35,033 nt of DNA, from positions 1 through 35,033 of the forward strand of contig JAFGIB010000460.1 of the NCBI GenBank assembly GCA_016929805.1, read 5' to 3'. The notes beneath the pieces are model-generated. The model was not told where the DNA came from. It made no database searches and saw only the letters and a list, made by a program, of their open reading frames with translations. Source of the stretch: Deltaproteobacteria bacterium (GTDB lineage: Bacteria; Myxococcota_A; Polyangia; Polyangiales; JAFGIB01). Below, piece after piece: positions 1 to 7,591 of this stretch. The position numbers and the translations under genes were made by a program. How positions within the stretch are numbered: the first letter of the stretch is position 1; every line of letters begins with the position of its first letter.

Positions 1-99
1 ACCCTAAGTGAGGTTCAAAAAAAGTGAGCACGCCCTTAGTTCGCGCTATTTTTCGCGAGCGAAGCGGTTTACGCCGACGGATTTTTTTCAACGTTAAGG

Positions 100-1098
100 T
101 CAAATACAGGCTAATCGACAGCTTCCATCATCGCAGCAGATATTGGGCCATCTACAGCTAGAGCCTCGTTCACCGCACGAACAAAAGCCCTCGACACAAC
201 GGTCGGCGTTTATCGACCAACAACGCCGCCGACAACTACCGCAATTATTAAATGAGTTAAAGAGATCGGTTTCACAGCCGTTCTCGGGGTCATTATCGCA
301 GTCGCCCCAACCGACTTCACAGCCGATCAGCTCACACTCGCCTTGAACGCAGGCATAGCTACTGCCGCTGCCGACTTCCGACGTCGGGCAGGCGTGATCG
401 CACGAACCGCAGTGCATCGGCGAATCGAGCGACGTTTCACACCCATCGCCCGGATCGTCATTGCAGTCCGCGTATCCATCGTCGCACGACTCGATCTCGC
501 AGCTTCGGGAAGAACACGTTGCGGTAGCGTTCTCAACTTCGCAAACGACTTTGCACGCGCCGCAATTATCGTTAGCGGTCAGTCGCGTTTCGCAGCCATT
601 TGCGTCGTCTCGATCACAGTCATCGTAATTCTCGTAGCAACTCGCGATCACGCATCGGCCGGCTTCACACAACGCGTTCGCGTTTGTCAATTTGCAGTTT
701 TGGCTCGCTCCGGGCTCGTCGGTTTCGCCGTCACAATCATTGTCCTCGCCGTCGCAAACCTCGGGTCTCGCGCGGCAACCATCCTGGTCCGCGTCCGGAG
801 CGTTGGCGTCGTCGACGGGCTGACCGACCTCTGCTTTATCCGCCGTATTGCCGCCGGCATCTCGGACATCCGCCTTATAGTCCGACCCGTCCATCGCACC
901 GCCATTGTCGCGTTCAGCGTACAGCCTCCAGTCGCGTTGTCCCGGGTCTCCAGCGTTACAGCCGACCGATAAGAGTAGATAAATCAATAGACAGCGCGGC
1001 GAAAGGCTAAAAATCAGTCGAGCGCGTTTCGCCTTCGACGGCTCGGCGCGATCCGCGTCACCCGAGCAAGCTCTGTTTTTGCGGCCCAAGATTTTCAC
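100..1098 (-). CDS. Secreted cysteine-rich MopE-like repeat protein, probable lipoprotein
   Basis: The mature part is Asp- and Cys-rich. It carries a CDGEDNDCDGETDE segment like the putative metal-binding MopE motif, then three or four repeats of about 45 residues with the pattern C-x4-DC-x5-GCET-x-L followed by NCGxC, and a Cys-dense tail. Such proteins are common on the surface of Myxococcota; disulfide-bonded structure and metal binding are family inferences. A hydrophobic stretch ends in LLSVGC (Cys about residue 47 from the chosen start), which resembles a lipobox but has Ser at -3. The reading frame is open back to a GTG at 1284. I prefer the GTG at 1098, preceded by AGGGA, because the upstream part contains a strong hairpin and a promoter-like sequence. 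This still leaves a long n-region, so the true start could be further downstream. The gene follows the 1354-3744 gene on the same strand. Function is unknown. Confidence 0.7.
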   Translation of the reverse strand: MKILGRKNRACSGDADRAEPSKAKRARLIFSLSPRCLLIYLLLSVGCNAGDPGQRDWRLYAERDNGGAMDGSDYKADVRDAGGNTADKAEVGQPVDDANAPDADQDGCRARPEVCDGEDNDCDGETDEPGASQNCKLTNANALCEAGRCVIASCYENYDDCDRDDANGCETRLTANDNCGACKVVCEVENATATCSSRSCEIESCDDGYADCNDDPGDGCETSLDSPMHCGSCDHACPTSEVGSGSSYACVQGECELIGCEVGWGDCDNDPENGCETDLFNSFNNCGSCRRRCWSINADRCVEGFCSCGERGSSCRWPNICCDDGSCRLACI

Positions 1099-1130
1099 CG
1101 TTACGGCTTCCCTAACGATTCTGCTAAGAG

Positions 1131-1173
1131 CCTGTCCCGGTAGGCCTTGTCGGCGGCCGCTTACCGGGATAGG
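1131..1173 (-). promoter_or_regulatory. 12-bp hairpin in the probable 5' leader of the cysteine-rich gene
   Basis: CCTGTCCCGGTA (1131-1142) and TACCGGGATAGG (1162-1173) pair over 12 positions with one G-T wobble and a 19-nt GC-rich loop. On the minus strand the structure begins a few bases after the likely transcription start and ends about 33 nt before the GTG at 1098. No T-run follows, so it is not a classical terminator. An mRNA-stabilising or translation-modulating leader hairpin is an inference. Confidence 0.45.
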
Positions 1174-1184
1174 CGCTAAATCAC

Positions 1185-1190
1185 AATATA
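1185..1190 (-). promoter_or_regulatory. Possible extended -10 promoter element
   Basis: On the minus strand this reads TGTGC-TATATT, an extended -10 (TG-n-TATATT) with no convincing -35. The start point would fall near 1177-1178, placing the 1131-1173 hairpin at the very 5' end of the transcript. Weak, consensus-only evidence. Confidence 0.3.
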
Positions 1191-1353
1191 GCACAATCGA
1201 TCCGAGGGCATAGACCGCGATTGAGCGGAAAAAAGCCGAGCAATTGATAGCGATTGTCACCGATAATCGTATTATCAATCGCACGCGTCCAGTAGAGGCG
1301 TCACATTAAGAGAGAGCAAAGCCGGTCTAGAAGGCGCTCGCGCTTTGGGGCTA

Positions 1354-3744
1354 CTACTTTTTCGCGAGCTTTAGCGCGGGAACGATCAGCACTAGATACG
1401 CGGCGACCGCTAAAAATAGGTTATTATTAATTCCGCTCCACATCGAGATCGCGACCGCGGTGACCGAAGCGAGCACGGAACAGGCGCCGTTAACACCCCA
1501 CATCCAAGGTAAAGCGTCATCCGCCAGGCGCCGCACAATTCTCAGCCCCATGGGAAAACAAAACCCCATGAAGAACGCCGGCACGCCGACCATGGTCACG
1601 ACCACGAGGCATCGCGTGGCCAACCCCTGTTGAATAGTTAAATCGAATACCTTTTGAAGCGAAAGCGTGAGCGCCAACAGAATGACCGCTATGGTCGTCG
1701 GGATGATGATCAACCAGCGTGTCTGATGCTCAACGTCGATGCGATCGGAGGTCAAGCTGCCCAAGCCCGCGGCTAAAATCATCGAAAAGAGAATCACCGA
1801 TACCGCGTAGGTAGGGTGGCCGAGATATATCGAGAAGCGTTGCATCAAAGGGATTTGAACCCACATAAAACCGAGCCCGATCGCCGCGAAATAGGCGACC
1901 GCGTAGGAAAAGCTCGCGCGGTCCAAGGAAGGCAGGCCGGCTTTAACCAGCGGCCCGAGAATCACCGCCGCGACCAAAATCGCCGACACGAACCAGAGAA
2001 CGAGCAAAATCCGCGTCGCCATTAGGTTTCCCTCGCCGACCACTCCCATGCTTTTCTCGGTTGCCATTACCGTAAACAAGCTCGCGGGTTTGAGAATGTT
2101 AAAGAAATAGGGTTTCTGATCCGTGGGAGGGGTGTAGTCGTAGGGTTGATTTTCAACGAGCTCGTCAAGCTCTGTTCGCGAGCTACTCGCCGCGATCGCG
2201 GCTAGTAACGGCTCTTTCGAAGGCTCTCCCGGCATCAACAAGATATCAAAACCCATGCGCCGCGACACCGAACGAAGCTTGCGGATATCGGTTTCATCCA
2301 GCGGATCGATCGACAGCAATAAGCTCGCTATCGGGCCGCGCGTGACCAGCGCCATGTGTTCGATGGGATGCGACACGCCCCGATCGAGCAAGGCCGCGGT
2401 AGCCAAGGAGATCAGACGGCTGGTTTCCGAGGCCATCGAGGGCGAATACCATCTGGATACGCTAAAAATTCCTCTCGGCTTCAATCTATTCAAAAAGACG
2501 CGCCAACCGTCCACGGTATAAAGCCCGTTTTCCGAAAGGGTGAAAGCGCCGGCCCCGGTGGCCGCCCAGGTGTCGATCAAAGACATTTGTAAAATGTCGT
2601 ACTTCTGCTTCACCCGGGTGAGATAGGAACGCGCTTCGTCGTGCACCAGGGTAACGGAGGGATGAGTGGCGATCGACGCGTAGAAACGCTGAGGGCCGGT
2701 GAGAATGTGGATAAAGGCCTTGTTGATCTCAATACCGACTACAGAGCGGCTCTCCGCCCATAACGCCGTCAATAGATCACGACCGCCTCCGACGCCGATA
2801 ATCGCCGCGTCGCCGTTTTTACGAATGTGGTAGCCGATCGCGGTGACGTCGTATCCGATCCAACCGAGCAAATTGGTATCGCCGTTCCATTCGGTCATGC
2901 CGGTTCCCGCGTATCCATCGATGGTCATGCTCATGCCGCTCACTTGAAAATCCGGCGCGCCCTCTCCCTTGGCCCAGTATTGCAGCGGACCGACCGCGGG
3001 CTCGCGTACCGCTACCTGCCCGTGTAAGGTCCAATATTCCGCCGCGACTTTCGGAATCAGCACGGGAGGCAACGCCATTCCCTTTTGGTAGGCCACGCGC
3101 AGGCCGGAGCGAGAAAGACCGTTCAGGTACGCGGCGACGCAAAGAAACAAGGCTAAAGCTAAAACGCCGCGCCAGCGGCCGGTTTTACTATAGAGGTGAA
3201 AACACATGGTCCCGGCCGCGGCGATCGCCGAGGTGAACAGCGCCACCGACGAAATGTCGGTCTCATTTATCAGCGGGATAAAGACCAAGCTGCCGAGCGC
3301 GGCGCCGATCAGATCGACGGCGTAAATCAGCCCGCTGGACCCCTCGATACGCGTCAGCGCGATCGCGACCAGAACCCCCGAGGCGAAAAACGGCACCGCG
3401 ATCGCCACCGTGGTCGCGGTCAACGCCGAGAGATTGACCGCGGTAATCTCGGTTTGAATCGGAATGATCAGCGTGACGATGTGACCGATGGGGATAGAAA
3501 GGGTAAACAACGTTCCATAGCGGGCGAGAGCACGGCGCGCGTTCGCGTCCTGAAACTTGGCGCCGCCGAGATAGACGTGTATCGCGCCGGCCGCCATACC
3601 GAACATCGCCGTCGATACCGCGAAGAACGACAAATGGTACCAGGTGATAACGGATAAGAGTCGGGTGTTCAGGATCTCGATAGTCAACGTGGCGAGCGTC
3701 GTAAGAAAGAGACCCGCGAGAAACAAAGGCTGGCCTTTAGACAT
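1354..3744 (-). CDS. Polytopic membrane protein with embedded spermidine-synthase-like domain
   Basis: A 796-residue protein. The N-terminal 210 residues form about six hydrophobic segments. Residues about 235-540 form a Rossmann methyltransferase/aminopropyltransferase-like domain with GVGGGRD (317-323), an acidic strand end at VVGIEIN (335-341) and a YDILQMSLIDTW segment. Residues about 570-796 hold six or seven more membrane segments. This arrangement is known from membrane-fused spermidine-synthase-like proteins of many bacteria whose reaction is mostly undetermined. The canonical GGGDGG and the catalytic Asp loop of true spermidine synthases are changed here, so a polyamine product is doubtful. 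The ATG at 3744 has only a weak ribosome site (GGTAAG). It lies 101 nt after the lipoprotein gene on the same strand and could share its transcript. Confidence 0.75.
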   Translation of the reverse strand: MSKGQPLFLAGLFLTTLATLTIEILNTRLLSVITWYHLSFFAVSTAMFGMAAGAIHVYLGGAKFQDANARRALARYGTLFTLSIPIGHIVTLIIPIQTEITAVNLSALTATTVAIAVPFFASGVLVAIALTRIEGSSGLIYAVDLIGAALGSLVFIPLINETDISSVALFTSAIAAAGTMCFHLYSKTGRWRGVLALALFLCVAAYLNGLSRSGLRVAYQKGMALPPVLIPKVAAEYWTLHGQVAVREPAVGPLQYWAKGEGAPDFQVSGMSMTIDGYAGTGMTEWNGDTNLLGWIGYDVTAIGYHIRKNGDAAIIGVGGGRDLLTALWAESRSVVGIEINKAFIHILTGPQRFYASIATHPSVTLVHDEARSYLTRVKQKYDILQMSLIDTWAATGAGAFTLSENGLYTVDGWRVFLNRLKPRGIFSVSRWYSPSMASETSRLISLATAALLDRGVSHPIEHMALVTRGPIASLLLSIDPLDETDIRKLRSVSRRMGFDILLMPGEPSKEPLLAAIAASSSRTELDELVENQPYDYTPPTDQKPYFFNILKPASLFTVMATEKSMGVVGEGNLMATRILLVLWFVSAILVAAVILGPLVKAGLPSLDRASFSYAVAYFAAIGLGFMWVQIPLMQRFSIYLGHPTYAVSVILFSMILAAGLGSLTSDRIDVEHQTRWLIIIPTTIAVILLALTLSLQKVFDLTIQQGLATRCLVVVTMVGVPAFFMGFCFPMGLRIVRRLADDALPWMWGVNGACSVLASVTAVAISMWSGINNNLFLAVAAYLVLIVPALKLAKK

Positions 3745-3845
3745 CGTGGTCTGTACTTACCCTACTATTTTTGGAAAATCCATTGTCGAATCTCATTTCT
3801 TGAAGGCTTTTGCCTCGCAACCTACGGGCAATACGGCCTGAACGG

Positions 3846-6131
3846 TTATGATTTCTTCACCGCTCTGAGAGGCGCTTTACGCACGCCTTTGGCTTTTCGT
3901 TTGGGTTTCTCCCCGCTATCTTTTACAACCGGTAAGCGCCGAACCACATGCGCCACCTGTTGCCGGCCGGTTTGAGTCGCCGGAAATCGATACTCTCGGA
4001 CCAGCGGTTCGACGCAGCTCTGCATCGACATCGGAGCGACAAAGACATTTCCGATTTCTCCATCGCCTTGGACCACCATGGAGATCCGAGCGGCAATCGG
4101 CTTTTCGGCCACCTTGAGCATACAGGTGCGGATCATGCGCTCGGCGGGACGTAAAACCTGCGCCACCATGCCCATGCTCAAATAACGCGGTTGGCTCTCG
4201 GCCTCGGTCTTTTCACTTGCGGCCGGTCCGGTCTCTGCTTGTGACGCTTGCTTTTTGCCGTCCACCTTCTGTTCTTCCCGGGCGTCTGCTTTTACTAAAA
4301 TTTTCTCCGTGTATTCTTTTAGACCCGGCATGCTCATGGGGTCTTGCGCGACGCTCTTCAGGCTGCTTCTCGCCCCCGCTCCTTGCAAAGCCATTAAAGT
4401 TTTTATCGCCGCTTTAAGCCCCTCTCTCAGATGTTCTTCCTCGGGCTCCGCGTGGTGCAAACGCAGAAACCTTTCCACCGCTCCAACTTCGGCTTTACCG
4501 CCCAAGGATTCGATCGCCTCGAAAATCGCCGCGAGCGCCCTGGCCGGCGTGTGCGGATCTTTTAGGTGCGAAACCAGGTACGGCGCCGCGCTTTTGAGCT
4601 TCATCGTCACGGCGGTTCTCGCAAGCGCCTCGATTGGAGGCGGGGGGATGTTGTGATTAAACGACCCGTGCCTCTTAAAGGCCTCCAGGATGGTTTCGCG
4701 ACCCTTAGTCTGGCGGCTGAGGCCGCTACAAGCCGATAGTCGTACCGGTTCGGGCGCTTCGGCATCGTCGCATATCTGAAGCAGGCTGGCGGTCACCTCG
4801 GCGTTATCAAAACGCGCCAAATGTTCAATCGCGAAAGTTCGCGCGCTTGATAAACGCGAGTCGTCCAGCTTCGCCGCGACGATTAACTGCTCCTGTAAAG
4901 AGGGGGGTTGTTGTGGTTCTGCCGCTTGTTCGCCCTGCTGATCGGACGGCGGGGGTTTCTTCGCTTCCGGCGGCGCCCAATCACCGAGACGAATCCGTGC
5001 CACCGCCGGCTCGATCCCCATCTCCGCCTGCCAAAGCGTATCGCCGACGGCGGATAGAAAGTTGAGCTTACCCTTTTTGTCCACCGACATAATGCCGCCC
5101 GGTAGAACCGCGGTTCCGACGTTGTCCTCGGGCCCTTGATAGATCCATAAAATCGAGTCGCTGTCCGCATCCAGAGCGAAAATATAGCGATAAAAATTGA
5201 GATAGAGAATTCCGTCTTCAAGCCCGATCTCTTTTCCCCGGCCCGCGACCCGCCAATTCAGGTTGACCCGGTGCTCGGCGTTCTCCGGCGCGGGCACGGG
5301 CTCGTAACTCGCGCGCAACAGCTCAGGTTGACCGGGTAGCGATCGCGCCACGGGGCTGTAATAGACGCCTTTGTCTTTGCTGCCCGCGTCAAAACCCTTG
5401 GCAATCCGAAAAATCCCGTGCTGCCCCACGTACACCGAATCGCGGTCTACGAACGCGTGCCCGACCACGGAGTCTTTCATGATCCAACGGGCGTATTCAA
5501 AGCCTTCGTCCGTGTCGACAACCGAAACGCGATGGGTTCCCCAGGGTAAAACGATAAAATCGTCAATCACGGCCGGCACCCCACCGGGCAATTCCAACTC
5601 ACGTTCCCATTCGATTTTGCCATTTCGTATCCCTACCAGCAGGCCGCGGTAGTACTCCTCCTCTTCCAGCGCCAGGGTCACGGCGACAAACGTGTCATCG
5701 GCATCGGCTCCAACGAGTTTCGCCGATTCGTCGATCAAAAACCGCTCCTCTCCGGATGAGAGCGCCCGCCCCACAACGCCCGCTTGCTCATCGGTGATAA
5801 CATAAGGGCCGGCGATCACCGGGGCGGAATACGCGGTGACAGGGCGCGTCCAAAGCAGGCCTTTGGCGTAATCCCAAGCGAAAAGCTGCGCCGGCTCCTC
5901 GGTGATACCCACGATAATCGGTCTCTCTTTACGCGCTATAACCCTTTGAATGATTTGAAGAACCTCTTTCGCCCCCGGTCTGCTGCTTTCGACAAAGGTC
6001 CGCGGGAAGGGGGCGCTGCGCACGCAACCGATAGAGTAAAAGACCATAATAAGAGCGACACATATGATGGAAATACGAGGCGTAACCGCCGAGTAAGAAA
6101 TCTTGCGACTCCGCGAAATTCGCTTATTCAT
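3846..6131 (-). CDS. Lipoprotein: PQQ-like propeller, HEAT repeats and AgmX/PglI-type C-terminal domain
   Basis: A 761-residue envelope protein. An N-terminal basic and hydrophobic stretch ends in YSIGC (Cys36), a probable lipidation site with Ser at -3. Residues about 70-380 contain repeated LxAWDxxxG and DADSDSILWIYQG-type blades, typical of PQQ-like or quinoprotein beta-propellers. A proline-rich linker (388-412) leads to alpha-helical HEAT-like repeats (about 415-600). A second low-complexity linker precedes residues 655-732, whose VxxCxEPLVREYRFP pattern and paired Cys match the AgmX/PglI C-terminal domain of myxobacterial gliding and secretion proteins. The start ATG overlaps the stop of the upstream HEAT gene (ATGA) and has GGAG 8 nt before it, so the two are translationally coupled. 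A scaffold or sensor role at the envelope is inferred; no catalytic site is visible. Confidence 0.75.
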   Translation of the reverse strand: MNKRISRSRKISYSAVTPRISIICVALIMVFYSIGCVRSAPFPRTFVESSRPGAKEVLQIIQRVIARKERPIIVGITEEPAQLFAWDYAKGLLWTRPVTAYSAPVIAGPYVITDEQAGVVGRALSSGEERFLIDESAKLVGADADDTFVAVTLALEEEEYYRGLLVGIRNGKIEWERELELPGGVPAVIDDFIVLPWGTHRVSVVDTDEGFEYARWIMKDSVVGHAFVDRDSVYVGQHGIFRIAKGFDAGSKDKGVYYSPVARSLPGQPELLRASYEPVPAPENAEHRVNLNWRVAGRGKEIGLEDGILYLNFYRYIFALDADSDSILWIYQGPEDNVGTAVLPGGIMSVDKKGKLNFLSAVGDTLWQAEMGIEPAVARIRLGDWAPPEAKKPPPSDQQGEQAAEPQQPPSLQEQLIVAAKLDDSRLSSARTFAIEHLARFDNAEVTASLLQICDDAEAPEPVRLSACSGLSRQTKGRETILEAFKRHGSFNHNIPPPPIEALARTAVTMKLKSAAPYLVSHLKDPHTPARALAAIFEAIESLGGKAEVGAVERFLRLHHAEPEEEHLREGLKAAIKTLMALQGAGARSSLKSVAQDPMSMPGLKEYTEKILVKADAREEQKVDGKKQASQAETGPAASEKTEAESQPRYLSMGMVAQVLRPAERMIRTCMLKVAEKPIAARISMVVQGDGEIGNVFVAPMSMQSCVEPLVREYRFPATQTGRQQVAHVVRRLPVVKDSGEKPKRKAKGVRKAPLRAVKKS

Positions 6132-7450
6132 GGCTTTTTCTCCTGTTTTTCGCCCGCGCTTCCGACTTCACGCTCGCTTTTGGAGTCCGCAACCGCGGCT
6201 TCCGTCTTTTGCGCGCTTTGGATCGCCTTTCCGATCGCCTCGCTCAACGGCTTGCGGCCGATTTCGGGTAGGTTGCTGATCAAGACGCGTAAAAACTCGT
6301 GAATCTCCACAGTGCCGTGCTCGCCGAGCCTGGCGATAATTCTCTTCTTATCGCGTATAGAGGTCGTTTTGCGATTGAGTAGCTCGCTGAATATCGGTTG
6401 TAGAACGCCGAAGGAATGCTCTTTCATATACGCGGTAAGCCTGTCGAGATCCGCTATCGTAACCCATTTCGCTATCTCATCGACGACGCCGGTGTTACCG
6501 CGTTCGAATACAAAAAAAAGATCGTTTAAAGCTCTTCGACCGCCGATTTGACTGAGGGCCTTTACCGCCGCGACGCGGACCTTCTCGTCCGGGTCGTCCA
6601 GCGCGACGCGGACAACCGCGTACGCGTGTTTTATTTTCAGTTCTCCGAGCGCCCGGATCGCCGCCGCCCTAATGGTTGCGCGCCGATGCTCGCATAGCTC
6701 GATTAAAACCGCGGCGGCCGACGCGCTTTTCGCCGCACCGAGCGCGTCCAGGGCCGACTCGACCAAAGCGGGGGGCAACCCTTGGCGAAGCCGCGCGACC
6801 AGGGGTGCGACGATCGCCGGCGTTGCGATCTCTTTCAGGTACTTGATACCTTTACTCACCTTGTCGCTCTCGGCCGACGCCAATAGCTCCTTGGCCTGCG
6901 CGAAATTAATCTTGGGCTCGGCCTCGCCCGGCGCCCGTGCTCGCGCCTTGCTGGAGCTTTTAACCGATGCCTTGGGGGTCGATTCTACCGTTTTCGTCGT
7001 GTCCGAAGCGGCACTGTTTTTATCAGCGGAGTCGGGTTTTGCTTTCGGCTTTACCCCGGGTATTGCCGCGCTCGACGGTTTTGTTCCGCTCTCTGCTTTT
7101 GACGCGCTCGGCGCCGCCTCTTCTTTCTCTATTCGCTCTACTTCTTCTCGCGCTTGCTTTTCCGGCCTCGTCCGCGCATGACCTTCGTCAGCCTTCTTCT
7201 CAGGATCTCGCTTGGTCACCGCCTTTGGTTTCGACGCTTTTTGGTTCTTTCCCGCGCTGGGCTTTTCTCTTTCTGACCTTGCCTGAGCCGGCTTGACTTG
7301 CGCCGTCTCTTTCGGCGCGGCCTGCTCTTCGATAGATTCTTTTTTCCGATCCGCCTTCGCTTGAGCCTCGAGCTCGGCCGCGGCTAACGCAAACGAGATA
7401 CATATAGCGATTGCCAACGCCTTAGTCCCGATCGATTGGTGGTCACCCAT
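6128..7450 (-). CDS. Secreted HEAT-repeat protein with long charged linker
   Basis: A 440-residue protein. Residues 1-31 form a signal peptide with an alanine-rich cleavage region. Residues 32-180 are a low-complexity Lys/Ala/Glu/Pro/Ser stretch that should be disordered. Residues about 183-400 are HEAT or PBS-lyase-like helical repeats, with units such as RAAAIRALGELK and VRVAAVKALSQIG. A charged tail follows. HEAT arrays bind other proteins. The gene overlaps the next one by 4 nt, and that product also carries HEAT repeats, so the two may act together in the periplasm. GGAGG sits 6 nt before the ATG at 7450, which fixes the start with good confidence. Confidence 0.8.
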   Translation of the reverse strand: MGDHQSIGTKALAIAICISFALAAAELEAQAKADRKKESIEEQAAPKETAQVKPAQARSEREKPSAGKNQKASKPKAVTKRDPEKKADEGHARTRPEKQAREEVERIEKEEAAPSASKAESGTKPSSAAIPGVKPKAKPDSADKNSAASDTTKTVESTPKASVKSSSKARARAPGEAEPKINFAQAKELLASAESDKVSKGIKYLKEIATPAIVAPLVARLRQGLPPALVESALDALGAAKSASAAAVLIELCEHRRATIRAAAIRALGELKIKHAYAVVRVALDDPDEKVRVAAVKALSQIGGRRALNDLFFVFERGNTGVVDEIAKWVTIADLDRLTAYMKEHSFGVLQPIFSELLNRKTTSIRDKKRIIARLGEHGTVEIHEFLRVLISNLPEIGRKPLSEAIGKAIQSAQKTEAAVADSKSEREVGSAGEKQEKKP

Positions 7451-7498
7451 ATCATCCTCCGCGCCTATTGTACAATCCTACGAATACCTGCTTTGACC

Positions 7499-7504
7499 AC
7501 TATA
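7499..7504 (-). promoter_or_regulatory. Possible -10 element (TATAGT) of the HEAT/propeller operon
   Basis: Minus strand TATAGT matches five of six consensus bases and lies about 50 nt upstream of the ATG at 7450. The region 17 nt further up (TTTCAA) is a poor -35. The surrounding 9-mer CGATATAGT recurs upstream of the amidotransferase operon. Confidence 0.3.
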
Positions 7505-7523
7505 TCGCGATACACGCGTTATT

Positions 7524-7546
7524 GAAAATATGCGTCAAAACGACGC
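7524..7546 (-). terminator. Weak intrinsic terminator after the 7592-9898 gene
   Basis: On the minus strand GCGTC-GTTTT-GACGC forms a 5-bp stem followed by ATATTTTC. It lies 46 nt beyond the glycosyltransferase stop codon and upstream of the HEAT operon promoter region. The stem is short and the T-tract interrupted. Confidence 0.35.
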
Positions 7547-7591
7547 GCGAATGAAATTGCTGAAAACAAACCCACGCGCCGAGTCCGATCG

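Noticed and set aside
1..99. TTCGC-GA-GCGAA palindrome and two AAGTGAG copies at the left edge
   Set aside because: Too short and, on the minus strand, followed by A-rich rather than T-rich sequence, so not a terminator for the first gene.
343..972. Long plus-strand frame opposite the cysteine-rich gene
   Set aside because: It mirrors the strongly biased Cys/Asp codons of the real gene; Val/Arg/Ala-rich product without motifs.
1099..1284. N-terminal extension of the cysteine-rich protein from a GTG at 1284
   Set aside because: The extension contains a 12-bp hairpin and a promoter-like -10, and would put over 100 residues before the export signal.
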